From Amanita rubescens (taxonomy: Eukaryota; Basidiomycota; Agaricomycetes; Agaricales; Amanitaceae): a DNA stretch of 64,000 nt. Under the pieces are notes generated by a model, which was not told the origin of the DNA, made no database searches, and saw only the letters and a program-made list of their open reading frames with translations. This document shows positions 46,735 through 57,919 of this stretch, piece after piece. The stretch is from contig WION01000148.1 of the NCBI GenBank assembly GCA_015039365.1, positions 1-64,000 of the forward strand, written 5' to 3'. The position numbers were made by a program, and so were the translations under genes. Within the stretch, counting starts at the first letter, position 1; each line of letters opens with the position of its first letter.

Positions 46735-49700
46735 GCATATCACAACAGTGTTACATGAGTGCCTGAAATAGAAAAGTTCTGGACGTGTCGAATTGCCTCG
46801 ACGATTGATAAGTATCTCGGACATATGTAACGCTCATGCAAGAAAGTAAGTTTCGAACATTCCTTCAACCTAAGACTTCGGTCGCATAAATCCACATAGT
46901 TATTTACAAAATACCCGTTCAAATATTGACCTAAGTTCTACTAAATTGGTTAATTGTTGTGCGGTCACCATCATCTAGATCTGTACGGTTTACCACGGAA
47001 TCAACATTCTCCAACCAAATATCCCAATCAAGGACCTCGTATCTTCGTCAATCATTCGCATCTTCTTTGGATCGCTATTGCACTGCTGCGTAACGACGAC
47101 TTTGGCACTGTCGTAAGCCGCCAGCGCATTACGCGTCTGCCGCATCTTCGTGAGCACTCGGCCACGGCAGATGTAGCAAACTGCAACCTCGGCGTGATTC
47201 CCAATTTCCTCGAACAAGGCAAGTGCTTCGCCGTTGTACTGAAGAGCCTGGTCATACCTACGTCTCCGCAATTCGACTTCAACCAGGTGATCCAGTACGT
47301 AGCCCATGTAAGCGTGATTAACCAAGTCATCAAATTGGCGGTAGGCGAGAAGTAGGGATTTCTCCGCTTCGTCGTTGCGACCTGAAGAATACTGTGTTAT
47401 GCCTAGTTGATACGTGCACGATGCAGCTCGGTTGCGAGCCCCATATTCCGCGTAAGCCTCACGTGCAGCAAGTAATAGTGAGGCTGAGTGCGATGGGTCC
47501 TTGAACCTCAACACCCATGCGATAGAAAATGAAACATTAATAGTATCAGGCTCGTGTCCCCCGCAAACTTCTTTGGCATGGTCAAGGAGTCGGAGAGCCT
47601 CTTGAAGATCACCGGCCTTCAGAGATAAGACAGCCATGCCCTGTAGGCAGTCTGATATTCCGGAATGGTTGTCCACCATCTCAAAGTACTCGCGTGCTTT
47701 GGTGTATGAATCGAAAGACTGTGCTTGCCTGCCTTGAAGGCGATGGATTTGACCATAGAAGTAATGACACTGGCCGAGCAGTGCAGATTCATTGGTTTGT
47801 TTCCAGACATTCTCAGCCTTCCTTAATGCTTCTTCCGCCTCACTATACTTGTCTAAGCGGTACAATACCCTCCCATGGCTAAACCAACAATGCGGCAGTA
47901 AGGTACCATCAATGTCGAGAGACGGATTACTCTCGATCACCTTCGACAGCCTTGGCAGTTACATCGATATTCGGAACGTCGTGAACGAGAAAATTAGTGT
48001 AACCGATGACAGCTTTTAGGGCGGCTGCGCTAGGCTCGTTCTTCAACGCATCCAGCAAGACGGCCTGAGTATTCTCTTCTTCCGAGGCTAGTACTTTAGA
48101 CGCCTTCTTAAAGGTTTCAGTTCCCAATTCGTGGCCTGCATCTTCGCAAAGCTGAAAATAATATTCGCGCAAGGCTTGTGTATGGCGAGTATCAAGGGAA
48201 TGATACCGCAAGAGATACGAGCGAGTGGGAGCCTGGACGAGTATGAAGCCGTCGGCCTCCCGGTTTGCATGTCCGCTCTCTAGGATTGTTCTCAGAACGT
48301 CAAAGACGTTCTGTATCAGCGGAGCTATTCTCGGCAGGTTGTCGTATTGCACTCCTTTCGGCAAGCGCGCAAGGATGCTCAGAAGAGTAAGAGCATCTGG
48401 AGTGTTGACGAATCTATGGCTCGTCAACGAGATCCGCACGACGTCGTCAATTCGCCCCAAGTCTTTTGTCTTGGCCTGACTCCAGTTGCGTGAGGAGTTC
48501 GGCAGGCTTAAACTGCAGCTGTCGCTGACGTGCAACGATAGAAATGGAGAAAGGAAGGCATCCCAAGAGCTTGAACCAGTTCCTTGACTTCCTTCGTCCT
48601 TGTCTTCATCGTGGCCGCTAATAGCTCTAAACATCGCCATCGCTGCATCGACCGACAAAGGTTCCACGAGAAAATGCAACCATGCCACGCCTTCTGGTAA
48701 CGGAAGGTCCCGAGTCGTCAAGAGTATGCAGACATTGGCAGATCGGCATTGACTCAATTTTCCCAAAGCATCCGTCAGTTTCTCGATCTCATCCTCGCTT
48801 CCTGGCATCTGGAAATCGTCGAAGATGATGAGCAAGGATGAGGGGTGAACTTCAAGGTATTCAATAATATCAGTCAATGGACAATTCGTCCTCTTCTTGA
48901 GAGATAGAGACGTCGCCAAGGCATGTATCAATGCCTCGACATTGGGTGCTGATTGACAACGCACCCAATGTCGCGAGCGGCCGAACGCCCGGGCTACCTC
49001 TACTCGATTGACGAGCATGCGAGGCAATGGAGGATTTTCCGGTCCCAATCGCTCCGTAGAGTGCCATAGTGTTTGCTTTGGCGAGCGTCCTTTGTCAGGT
49101 TCCCGATCAAGTCATTCAATATCTTGTCTCGACCGAAGAAGTATTCAGGAGCAGCTGGTAAACCTTGAAGGGGCGACGCGATTCTGAAGTCCTGCAATCA
49201 GTAACTTTATAGCAAATTTGAGTGGTCAAACGTACCTGGTACGGCCATATTTCCAATACGGATATCGAGAAAACCCGGGTCATGAAGGCCAGACAATCTG
49301 CCACCAACCGGACTATATATTTCCAAATCTTGCGCTGCTCGTGATTGTAGGTAACTGCACTTTCGTCCGTTTGTTGCACAAATTCATCATCGTCCAACAT
49401 TTCTGTGAGCGTCTTATCGTCGACACTGTCATCATCACGTAAACCGTAGTCTACAAGAATGACAATCAGGTGCCAATGCCTTCGCCGAGGTCGAGTAGAT
49501 ACATGAACTTACCTTTTATCTCTTCACTAGATTGTGCCGCCACGATTTTGTTGATGGCGGTACCCATCTTCATCAGTTCCTGTCCGCACTGCTAGATTTG
49601 TCTCGAGCTGTCAACCGTTTGTTAAATTAATTATAATTGAATTGATATGGATCACCGTACTGCGAGGTTGAATCGTATGTCTTCTAGATCGGTCTGACAC

Positions 49701-50410
49701 TTTGAGAGGAATCGTTGATATTCAAAGGGCCGAAGAAACTCCTTGGATGAGTCCTTCAAACGACTCCATGTATTCAACTCCTTTTCGATGGCAAGTAAAG
49801 ATCTGAGGGAATCAGGTCGTGATTTATCCTGAGTGAATCCTTCATACCTTTCCGCGTTCGCTAATGTTTGCTTTACTTCCGGGGATGGACTCTCAACGTG
49901 TTCTGCAATGGAAGCCCTAGACGCGAGCTGTATCAATTTCTTGGTTCGAATTTGAAGCTCTTGGCACATTCTTCGGTTCTCCGTAACAGCCTACGGCATC
50001 TAAACAAAAAAGTCGACGAAATTGCACACATACACACCTCTGAACGTTCAAGCGCATTCGTGACCACGTGGGATACCGGACGGACAAACGGCAATGGTAT
50101 GAATCCCCCAACTGCATCCAAAACGGAAGTAAACCCTCGGATTGGTTTGTCGAGAGATTTGTCTTGTCCCTGCGAACGTTTGGATGCTCCAAGCATTGGA
50201 AGCTGATGTGGGAGAACGAGGCTAAGCAAGTCAGCATGCTTCCACAGCTAATCGGATAGTATGTGATTACGGCAGCATCAGCCTGCTTCACAGAGGATAA
50301 GGTTAGCGCTTCGGAAAGTAACGGCTGTGCAGATACCGACGGGGAACTTTCCTGAAGTCATCAAAGCGCAACCACACGGATTCTTTCCTGTATCTTCTGA
50401 AAAGGTAATA
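46735..50410. repeat. Segmental duplication, unit B
   Basis: Partner of 35610-39300. Differences are mostly point changes and single-base indels. Its coding exons have more frame-breaking changes than unit A, so unit B has been under weaker constraint. It is followed by an F-box fragment, as is unit A, but only unit B is bracketed by repeat R. Confidence 0.85.
46990..50196 (-). pseudogene. STAND-type NTPase with TPR repeats, copy B (broken)
   Basis: Nearly the same gene as at 35.9-39.1 kb, but with several one-base indels: near 49581 and 49261 in N-terminal exons, near 49068 just before Walker A (extra T after AAACAC), near 49022 just after it, a compensating pair between about 48563 and 48593 that scrambles the GCLPFSISIVA segment, and near 47941 where the TPR half changes frame. 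Long open pieces therefore remain (47927-49048 and 46990-47940) but belong to one broken gene. Divergence from copy A is low in the NTPase part (48.0-49.2 kb) and clearly higher in the TPR part (46.99-47.94 kb). Confidence 0.85.
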
Positions 50411-50569
50411 ATTATATAAAACAAGAAAGGAGGTTAGAATTCGGGCACCTTATGCATTTCAAGGATTGGCGCTAGGGACATTAATGATTAAACTGACGTT
50501 CCTATCAGTTGTAATTTTCTCAACTGGCTGTGACGTGTGACGTATGACGTAACATCCTATTTTGGAAGG

Positions 50570-50880
50570 TATCCACAGCCAACGCCGATCGGCAATTTCA
50601 GTAGCGCTCCTATCTGTCCAAACAGCACTCTACTCGCGCTGCCTTTCGACCTGCGTGACCAAATTCTCCTGCGACTGGACGCACAGGGAATCGGAACGTA
50701 TCCCCTATTATCAAAAGAATTCAATGTTTTATACGCTCTTCTATTGTTCTACAGTACCTCATCGCTGGTCACGCAGCCGCAGGCGTCGTAGACAACCCGC
50801 GTTGCACGCTCTCGTAACGAAGCTCTATAAGAAAAGGCATGGTGCAGGTTTCAGCCAGTCCCGTTACTGGATGCTACCGC
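50570..50880 (+). pseudogene. F-box protein gene fragment 2
   Basis: Matches the start of the intact F-box genes: APICPNSTLLALPFDLRDQI, LLRLDAQG, LLSKEFN, then frame loss at FIRSSIV and further on (the ACAACCCGCGTTGCA DNA is still recognisable). It ends where repeat R begins. It is shorter and more decayed than the fragment next to the first STAND copy. Confidence 0.7.
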
Positions 50881-50919
50881 CTGCCAACTACAATGTGGCT
50901 ATTCAAGCAATGCCTCGGC

Positions 50920-51260
50920 GACAATGGCGAGGTGAGCCTCGCTCCGGTTATCAAACGCGCTCTCCCCACCCTGTTCCTCGTCCCTACCAAACCCCTAGCC
51001 AATGGGCATGTCTGTCAGCTCAACCTTTTATCAGGGTGAGCCGTCAACGCCTCCCGCTCACCCAGCTTCGTCCTCCTCGTCTTGCACAACCATCAGCAGT
51101 ATCAGAAACAGCTGCTACATCTCCAGAACCAACATCGGCATCAGAACCCTTCTACAGGCGTAAGTAGTTCTGTTCCACACGGGCCAATACACGTGGCGCG
51201 ATCACTTGGCATGGTGGTGGTGGCATGGGCACATCGTCCTCGGCGATGACTCTGCCTTGG
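50920..51260. repeat. Direct repeat R, copy 2
   Basis: About 340 bp matching 46350-46720. Here the frame PRRQWRGEPRSGYQTRS runs on as SQWACLSAQPFIR and LPLTQLRPPRLAQPSAVSET before a stop, so the coding part is slightly better kept than in copy 1. It is joined directly to the F-box fragment, which suggests a fusion of two unrelated relics. Confidence 0.75.
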
Positions 51261-53141
51261 TAGACAGGTGGCCACGTCAACCAACATTGGCTACCAATGT
51301 CTGCTCCTGTCAGCAATGGCAACTCTTATGATCTTGTAAACTGGACTGATGTATATATCAGGTGGAATAATATGACAATCTTTCTCTCGCCATTCTTGAC
51401 GTGATTTATACCAGTATACCATTGAGACATGTGACATATAAACTATAGTGCACAAGTTTGTTTTCCTTTCCTGCATGTACTTATATATCGTCACAACGGC
51501 CCGATATTTGGAACAGGACCGACAGCTACGACTCGCGACGGGTTAACCTGATGTAATGGTTTGAATTGGGAAGCGGAGACGGCGTTGCGTTCACTTACGG
51601 CAGTCTGAGACCAGTAGTAGTGTGTTTTGCTGCTCAAAGTTCGTTGTAGACTTGAAGGCTTCATTGCTCCAGTACAATTGTTTCATCCACCTGACCATCC
51701 CACACGCAGCCATGTCAACCCATAGTACGTACGCCTGAGGTAAGCGATCCCGCGAAAGTTTACCAGTAGAAAATAAGGCTCATGTCGGGATCGAGATATG
51801 AGCACCGTCGAACTGAGATTGACAAGTGTTAAAGATCTGGAGTGACATTACGTTGAAACAGAATGGAGAATCGAGGCGACGCATGCTCAAGGTGCACATC
51901 GAATACCCGACGGACTAAGCCATGGCAAGGACAGGAAATCGGAAAGCACAAAACATGAGAATGACACCTGCTCTAGGGAAACGAAAAGAAGTGCAGACGG
52001 CGCGCTGGCTGAGTTCATAACGCTGAGCAGGGACGTAGCTTTGCCCTGGAGGTCAAAATATCCGCTATTGCGACCCACGGCTGTCGCAGTTTAAACCATT
52101 TGTATCAGACACCGCATGTGACCGAGGGCCCTTTGCCGGGTCGGGGAGCGAAGGTTCCTCATGCCCGCCTAGTTTCTGGTGCAGAGAGCGCCGGTTGACG
52201 AGGCCCAGGTACCAGTCTTCCCCACAATCACCATTATAATTAAGCGATTTACATTTCCATGGATCGTACAGACCGGCTAAAGCCTCGGAGAGGTTTGACA
52301 TCTGGGTCCCTGTAAAACGTCATCAGTCATTTCCCAAGCGATGTCCGGCAAAGAAAAGCAAGCACGTGGATACGAGTATTCGCGTTACGCAGAAGTATTT
52401 ACAGATAAGATTAGTACTGACTGATATCAATCATTTGACGACGCGAGTCGGTGATATACAGTGATCCCTGAGGAGAAGGGCTGCTTGTCGCTTGAATGCA
52501 TCTTGCGTCCTGGGTAGCGGTTGCCTTTTTTGTAAGCGCTTATAACTCGCGTAACCAAACATGCGCACATTCAATAACCAATCTCGCTCCTCATGTCTTT
52601 ATCTACTACTATGGCTCGTTCTTTCCTTGCTCGTCGATATGCCAGTCTTACTTTCCCATGGAAAAACTGCTGCGTCCGGGCCGGGAGGATAAGGCTAAGC
52701 GAGAAATCGCCTTTCTAGCGCCATGATTTCAATTTCGTTCTGAACGCTGGCCTTCTTGGCCAAGGAAATGACTGGGTATGCGGGCCGTTCAGGACGCAAA
52801 AGCGGAAAACGGAGACGAACAGAAGGGACCGGCTTTTACGAAGGTGTGCTCATCTTTTTCTGTATACATTGACTGACCCTCTTCCTCAGGCCTCAGATCC
52901 TTCATTCACCCAAGGCTCCAGATATCGATCCTGTCCAATCTGTGCAAGTACGCATCCTCGAGTATCGACAAAGATTGAAGTGATAAGTGGTAACCAGGAT
53001 CAGAAAGGACAACGGTTATTGCGCGAGCATTACCTTAGCCAATCGAACCTTATAAGGGACCGATCTTGATCACAAGCCTTGTATAATAATATTGCAGTAA
53101 ACTGACAAGTGCAAAGTAAATACATCCTCGCATCTCTGACG
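51261..53141. other. Gene-poor spacer
   Basis: No gene that I can support. Short frames at 51887-52301 (minus) and 52496-52726 (plus) lack motifs and clear splice partners. I see no repeat of note. Confidence 0.3.
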
Positions 53142-54145
53142 TTAACGGTGCGGCCCCGGTGGTGAGGACCTATCAGCCATATACCCTTCTGAGCCGGACG
53201 AATGTTCTGAGTCCGAAAAGGTAGCCCACGGATCGAAAACACAATCGGCCTCGGCAATAGTGAATGGCTCCCCAGGATTTTCAAAGTGGGTTTCGCCGTT
53301 GTCTGCCCATAACCAGTCGACCAGGTGGCATTCAATTGTGTTACCATTTTTCTTGAACAGAGCGTTTCCAAGATGGGCATCGCTAGGAACAACCGTAAGC
53401 AACTTGCTCCAACCGAACGCCAAAAAAACGTACGTATGTTTCATCTTGTATGTCGTCTCGTAGTGGTCTCTCGCTTTGTACATATATTCCTCGGCCTGGC
53501 TCTTCGACAACCCTATCTTGTCGTAAGGAACACCCATGTCGGGCATTACGATGTAATCCAGCCCCTCCAAGTCCCCCGCAGCAGCCCTGCGTCCCCAGGC
53601 GAGGAATTGGTGGACCTGCTTAAGATGTACAACCTCTTGTCTGACAATATCCGCCCCAACCTCTTTCGTCTTGACGACCTTAACAACAGCATCTTGGCCT
53701 GCATATTTTAGGCGGTAACTTTTGCCAAATTTGCCAGCGCCGATTTCCGGTCCGTTGATCGCACGGAGGGCCTTTACAAGCTCAGTTGAGGTCGTCCGCC
53801 TGCATTTCTGCTTCTTGCGGGGGCCGCCTTTCGTCCCACCCGTTTTCTAGAAGAAAGCTCAGCTTGTCGAGTAGCATACCTAGGCAGCACAACTTACAGG
53901 TCCGCTTGCAGAGCCCTGTCCAGAGCTCTTGGCAGTGGATGGAGCCTTTGGGGTGGAGGCAGAGGAGGTAGTATGTTTGCTTCCCCCTCGTTTCTAATAA
54001 TGCCATCAGTTTAGAATAGTCGGCAAAGATTTGGTTAATAACTTACCGCAAGTGAAGCAATAGTATCACGGCGTACGGGGTAGATCGGTGTCGCGAGAAC
54101 GGTGCTGAGGAAGAGGAATGTAAGAGTAACACTGATGATGCGCAT
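53142..54145 (-). CDS. Secreted protein-kinase-fold protein
   Basis: Three exons (54145-54047, 53993-53898, 53846-53142) add up to exactly 300 codons. A clear signal peptide (MRIISVTLTFLFLSTVLA) is followed by a Ser/Thr/Gly/Lys linker (HTTSSASTPKAPSTAKSSGQ). The kinase-like domain has a Gly-rich loop (IGAGKFGKSYRLKYAG), an ATP Lys (AVVKVVK), a helix Glu (RQEVVHL), a catalytic loop of the phosphotransferase type (VPSDAHLGNALF, with Asp and Asn) and a metal Asp (CHLVDW). All residues for phosphotransfer are present, though HRD and DFG are altered as in APH-like and some fungal kinases. It has an acidic/Ser tail. It probably acts in the secretory pathway or outside the cell; the substrate is unknown. 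Confidence 0.75.
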
Positions 54146-55942
54146 TGTAGATGGGATAAGGAACGTTCAACGTCGATGAGATGTGGAGGGCCAGCCTGAG
54201 GATTCTCCAGCGATACTTTGCACCATTTTATACTTGCAAGAGAGAGCTTATTCACACGACAGTCAGACCTTCTGCCCGATCGCCAGTGTGTCAATAACGT
54301 GAGCTTGAATGCAAAACTTCAGCTATGAATACCAGAGCGGTGTATACCAGTCCTGTTTCGCCATCCATACCGTAAAGTCGACAAATGAGGAACTTGTTTC
54401 ATTCGTATATCTGTCCAATAGGACTCCACTTGTACGGTAACACCATTAATAACGAACGGTGTTATTTGGATCCGTAGAGTCGGACCACACCGTATCTCAG
54501 ATGTCTGTGCAATTGACACGACCATGCGGTTCTGTGGGCAGTTTCAGCTTATTATCACTGTCGTAAATAAAAGCCTGACATATGTTTCCAGGGAGAACTG
54601 TCCGGATTAAATTCCGGTGGCATTGGCAATTATGCGATTGTTGTTGAATTGGCACTGAAAACTAAAAATAACCTGATGGACGAATGGTAATGCACGGCAC
54701 ATAAAACTTGTTTCTGTTATGGACTTCCGCGCAGTTGTAGTTGGTCCTAATAACGAATGGCCCCCGCTGACATCGGGGAGTGCATTAGATGACGGCAGGA
54801 AAATGAGAGGTCTGTGTTTCAATTTCGGCTCCGCAGTCCTTGTGCGTCACGACCCTGTCACGTTCCATAAGACGCTAATGCACCTTCGTTCACGTAGCGC
54901 TACGCCTGGCGCGAGATATGCCGAAGACGAGCGCAACGTTTACTCTGCAACCACCTCCGAGCCCCTTCCACCCAATTCTTGCAGTTCTATCATCCCGGAC
55001 TGTCGGTTACACAGCTGTGTGCCTCGCAAAACGAGTACATATTACCATGGAGAAAAGTAATGTGTTTGTCTGCACTCCGCAACAAGTACAATAGTTTCAT
55101 ACTTTGGTTATAGTTGGGATAACGTTATCCTTTCTCCAGTGGGACATCCTATCCCATCGGTGGTATTTGTGGATTGATAAATGTTCAATGCTTGGCTTCT
55201 TTGATGAAACACCCATTCCAATTTCGGTTATGGTGCCATATACGATGCCGATGGGAAAGACCTTGGGTGCGTGGCCCACGCTACTAGTTGACGAAGGAGA
55301 TATTGAAGTGGAAGTAACATATCGTGTACGTTCCTTCCGCCCGAGAGTACACTCCAACTCACTCGGTGCCTGGCGCCGCCACTACCATCACCTTGCTTTG
55401 CATCGCGAATTGCTTGTACCCGTGCACCAGGCCGTGAGCCCATTGATTGAGGTCGCGTCGACGCGTTCAAGTTGACGCGTCATGAATCACATCACATGAC
55501 GTAACACCACGACTGTGAGAGTCAATTTGGCAGATATGTAGCAGCAAGGCTGTTACCGCTAGGAGTAGATTGCGCGTTGCTACCTGCCTCCAATTTGGCC
55601 CTCGACAGGTGTGTCAATGACCCCAGACACTATGTATGTCCTCAAAGACTTGCTGCGTACAAAGCAGTGTCACGATACTACTCCTTATTCCTTTTCGGAC
55701 CATGTGGCTGGACCCTGTGGTTCGTAACACTAATAGCGCAAAGATGACCATTAGGACAGCTCGTAATCGCGGGGTTGCTCCGGAGTTGACTGAGATTTTT
55801 AGGTGAATTCAGGTATTTGGTATAAGTATTTTTCCATCCTTCATGCTCCTCAGAGCTGGTCTCCTGCGTCTCCCTCTTCTACGGCATTAGTCACTTCACT
55901 ACAAGCCAAGCGCAGCCTATCCCTTCTTTAACTGTTTTTATA
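54146..55942. other. Spacer with unsupported open frames
   Basis: Frames at 54719-55060 and 55104-55475 (plus) are open for over 110 codons each but have no motif, and dense frames on the other strand. I could not join them by introns into one protein with a recognisable pattern. They may be parts of an unknown gene or chance. Confidence 0.3.
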
Positions 55943-56550
55943 ATGGATCTATCCAACTGCCACCTCAACCGTTCTGATTACGACAACGACACCCTCATCG
56001 GCACTGTACACTATGCTCGGACAGGAGATTATGTCAGTACCCATCTCATTGTCGGCGACCGATATACGTGATCGCTAATTTCTCTCTACGTCAACAGGAT
56101 CCAGGGGTGCCTCGAAGTCGGAAAGGCTATCTCAACCTGAGAGCCATCCACGCGATTATTATCGTAGGGAAATCAACCGAATCGGGTGAAATATTCCTCG
56201 TTGCCCCATTTTCGAGTCACTGGCCGGACAGGACTCACAAAGTGCCTGCAAGCGAGTACGTGATCGGGGGCACGGGCGAGATTCACGCCGGAGTTCCTTA
56301 CAGGATTCACAAGGATAAGATTCGGACACCGCATGATGGCGGCCGAAAAATGTTGAAGCCTGGCGCACTGGAGAGGCTCCTCGCGAGGATACAGGAGAAT
56401 AAATTTAGTAGCCCTCCGCTGCAACGGCCGGCGCAGGAACGCCGTGATGGTGGTAGTTCCCAGCCTGGACGCCGATTTGGATGTCCTACTAATTACCGTG
56501 GACGAAACACGGCTCATTGTCGCATAACTCTTTACCCCCAGAACTATTGA
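55943..56550 (+). CDS. Small protein of unknown function
   Basis: Two exons (55943-56032 and 56098-56550) join in frame to 181 codons across a 65-nt GT-AG intron. The first exon gives MDLSNCHLNRSDYDNDTLIG and ARTGDY. The second has a beta-rich stretch (HAIIIVGKSTESGEIFLVAP, HKVPASEYVIGGTGEIHAGV) and a basic, Pro/Gly/Arg-rich end with two late Cys. The pattern of strands with a Val-Pro turn vaguely recalls small fungal proteins of the PemK/SH3-barrel kind, but I would not name a family. No signal peptide or membrane segment is seen. Confidence 0.45.
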
Positions 56551-57919
56551 TTGAGACTTGTATTTGTTTATTCGTCTATTTATTCTTTTGCTTCGCTGTA
56601 GGTTTTTTCGTGGCTTCCCTTGCGTTCTCCTCTGCTCGTTTCCACGCTATATGCTATTTATACAAACCCCTATGACGTGAAACGATCACAGGGATAAGAA
56701 GATCGGAGATAACGGTACGTACCCGCTCATTGAGGTTCCCCATTAACATTTCGCATACCGCTATAACCCACAAGTTGTCACCCCGCTCCGGCCGCTTCAG
56801 AAAATTTCATCCGTTTAGCGCGGTAAGCTCAGAAACTGTTTCGACCACAAGAAAGATATGCCTGTGGTTTGAAAAGTAGCGCTGATGCTTGTGGTGGGAC
56901 ACGCTCGTCATTGAGTATAGTGTCGAAAGGTGATTTGAGCTTGCGTAACAGATTGAGTGATAAAGCGGGCGACTATCCCTCTTCATTACAACAAAGGGCA
57001 GAAGAAACCAATATTGTACGGCTCATCGTGTGACAGATGGTGCTTGCGATTTCAGTACCATTATGAGGCATATAAAATATACAGTAGAGGTACAAGATGT
57101 GTTGGCCCCAGCTTCAAGTAGTGATGGGTACGGCCCCGGATTTGTAGGCAACGGCTAATGTCGCTTGCACCTGAGTCGACATGATGGCCAGCACGTCGAA
57201 ATTTCGACGTGCCTTCCAAATCTGGGAGGTTGGCGCCTCAAAGCCGCAGTATTGGTCATGTGACATGCGACTTGCGCGTCAACGCTAGTATCCCAGCGAT
57301 AGTAACAAAAGCTACAGCGGCAGGCCGACAGCGAGCTGACTTCTTGCTTCCTTTGTATACCACCGTTGTGCTTCCATACGATAATTCCGTGAAAAAAGGC
57401 AAGGAGGTTGAAGAGATTTGTAAGCGCACCTCTCGGTTTCGCAATTGTAATCGGAGCGTCGGCATGGCTCATGTACTGGGGAATCTGAATAGTCTGATGA
57501 ATACTAAGAGGTGGTGGTGCGAAGGCCCTAGTATGGAATCTGCCTCCAGGCACATCACCCGCGATGGATCAATTATAGGTAAGACTCCAGAGGCTGCGAT
57601 ACGGACAATCTGAGATGCTATCGATGACCTCGCGCCGGATGCGGGATTCTAGGCGATAACTTCGATGGTCCAATGCGTATCGATGAGACGCGGGGAAAGT
57701 AGCGGGAACTTCGCTCCCTTTTGACCAAGAAACATGTGGCTTATCGGGGGTGGTTTGACCGACGTAGTCAAGCTCCAATTCGTCAGGAATCTCGAGAAAG
57801 GCCCGGGCAGTGGTGGGACGTTGCCAAGAAGCGGTACCGGTAGTGACGGTAGCTGTCACGGTCACGGTAAAGGGGTAGCATCCTATTTTGAAACCTTCTC
57901 CGCAACTGGCCAGCCGTCA
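56551..57919. other. Spacer before the F-box pair
   Basis: No supported gene. Both strands are open for over 130 codons at 57155-57613, a sign of composition rather than coding. It contains the perfect palindrome at 57191-57212 and, at 57830-57875, short repeated ACGGT words. Confidence 0.3.
57191..57212. repeat. Perfect 22-bp palindrome
   Basis: The half-site GCACGTCGAAA is followed at once by its exact reverse complement, with no spacer. This could be a cruciform or a dimer-binding site. It has no gene start close by (next ATG of a supported gene is 0.7 kb away). Confidence 0.6.

Noticed and set aside
47927..49048. A separate 373-codon STAND gene
   Set aside because: It is only the stretch between frameshifts of the broken second STAND copy. 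Its first codons before RMLVNRV and its SQGTGSSS segment are out-of-frame readings.
54719..55475. Two plus-strand frames as one spliced gene
   Set aside because: No intron joins them convincingly, both have overlapping minus-strand frames, and neither shows a recognisable motif.
57155..57613. Coding gene before the F-box pair
   Set aside because: Frames of similar length are open on both strands, without motifs, splice partners or similarity to the second F-box unit.
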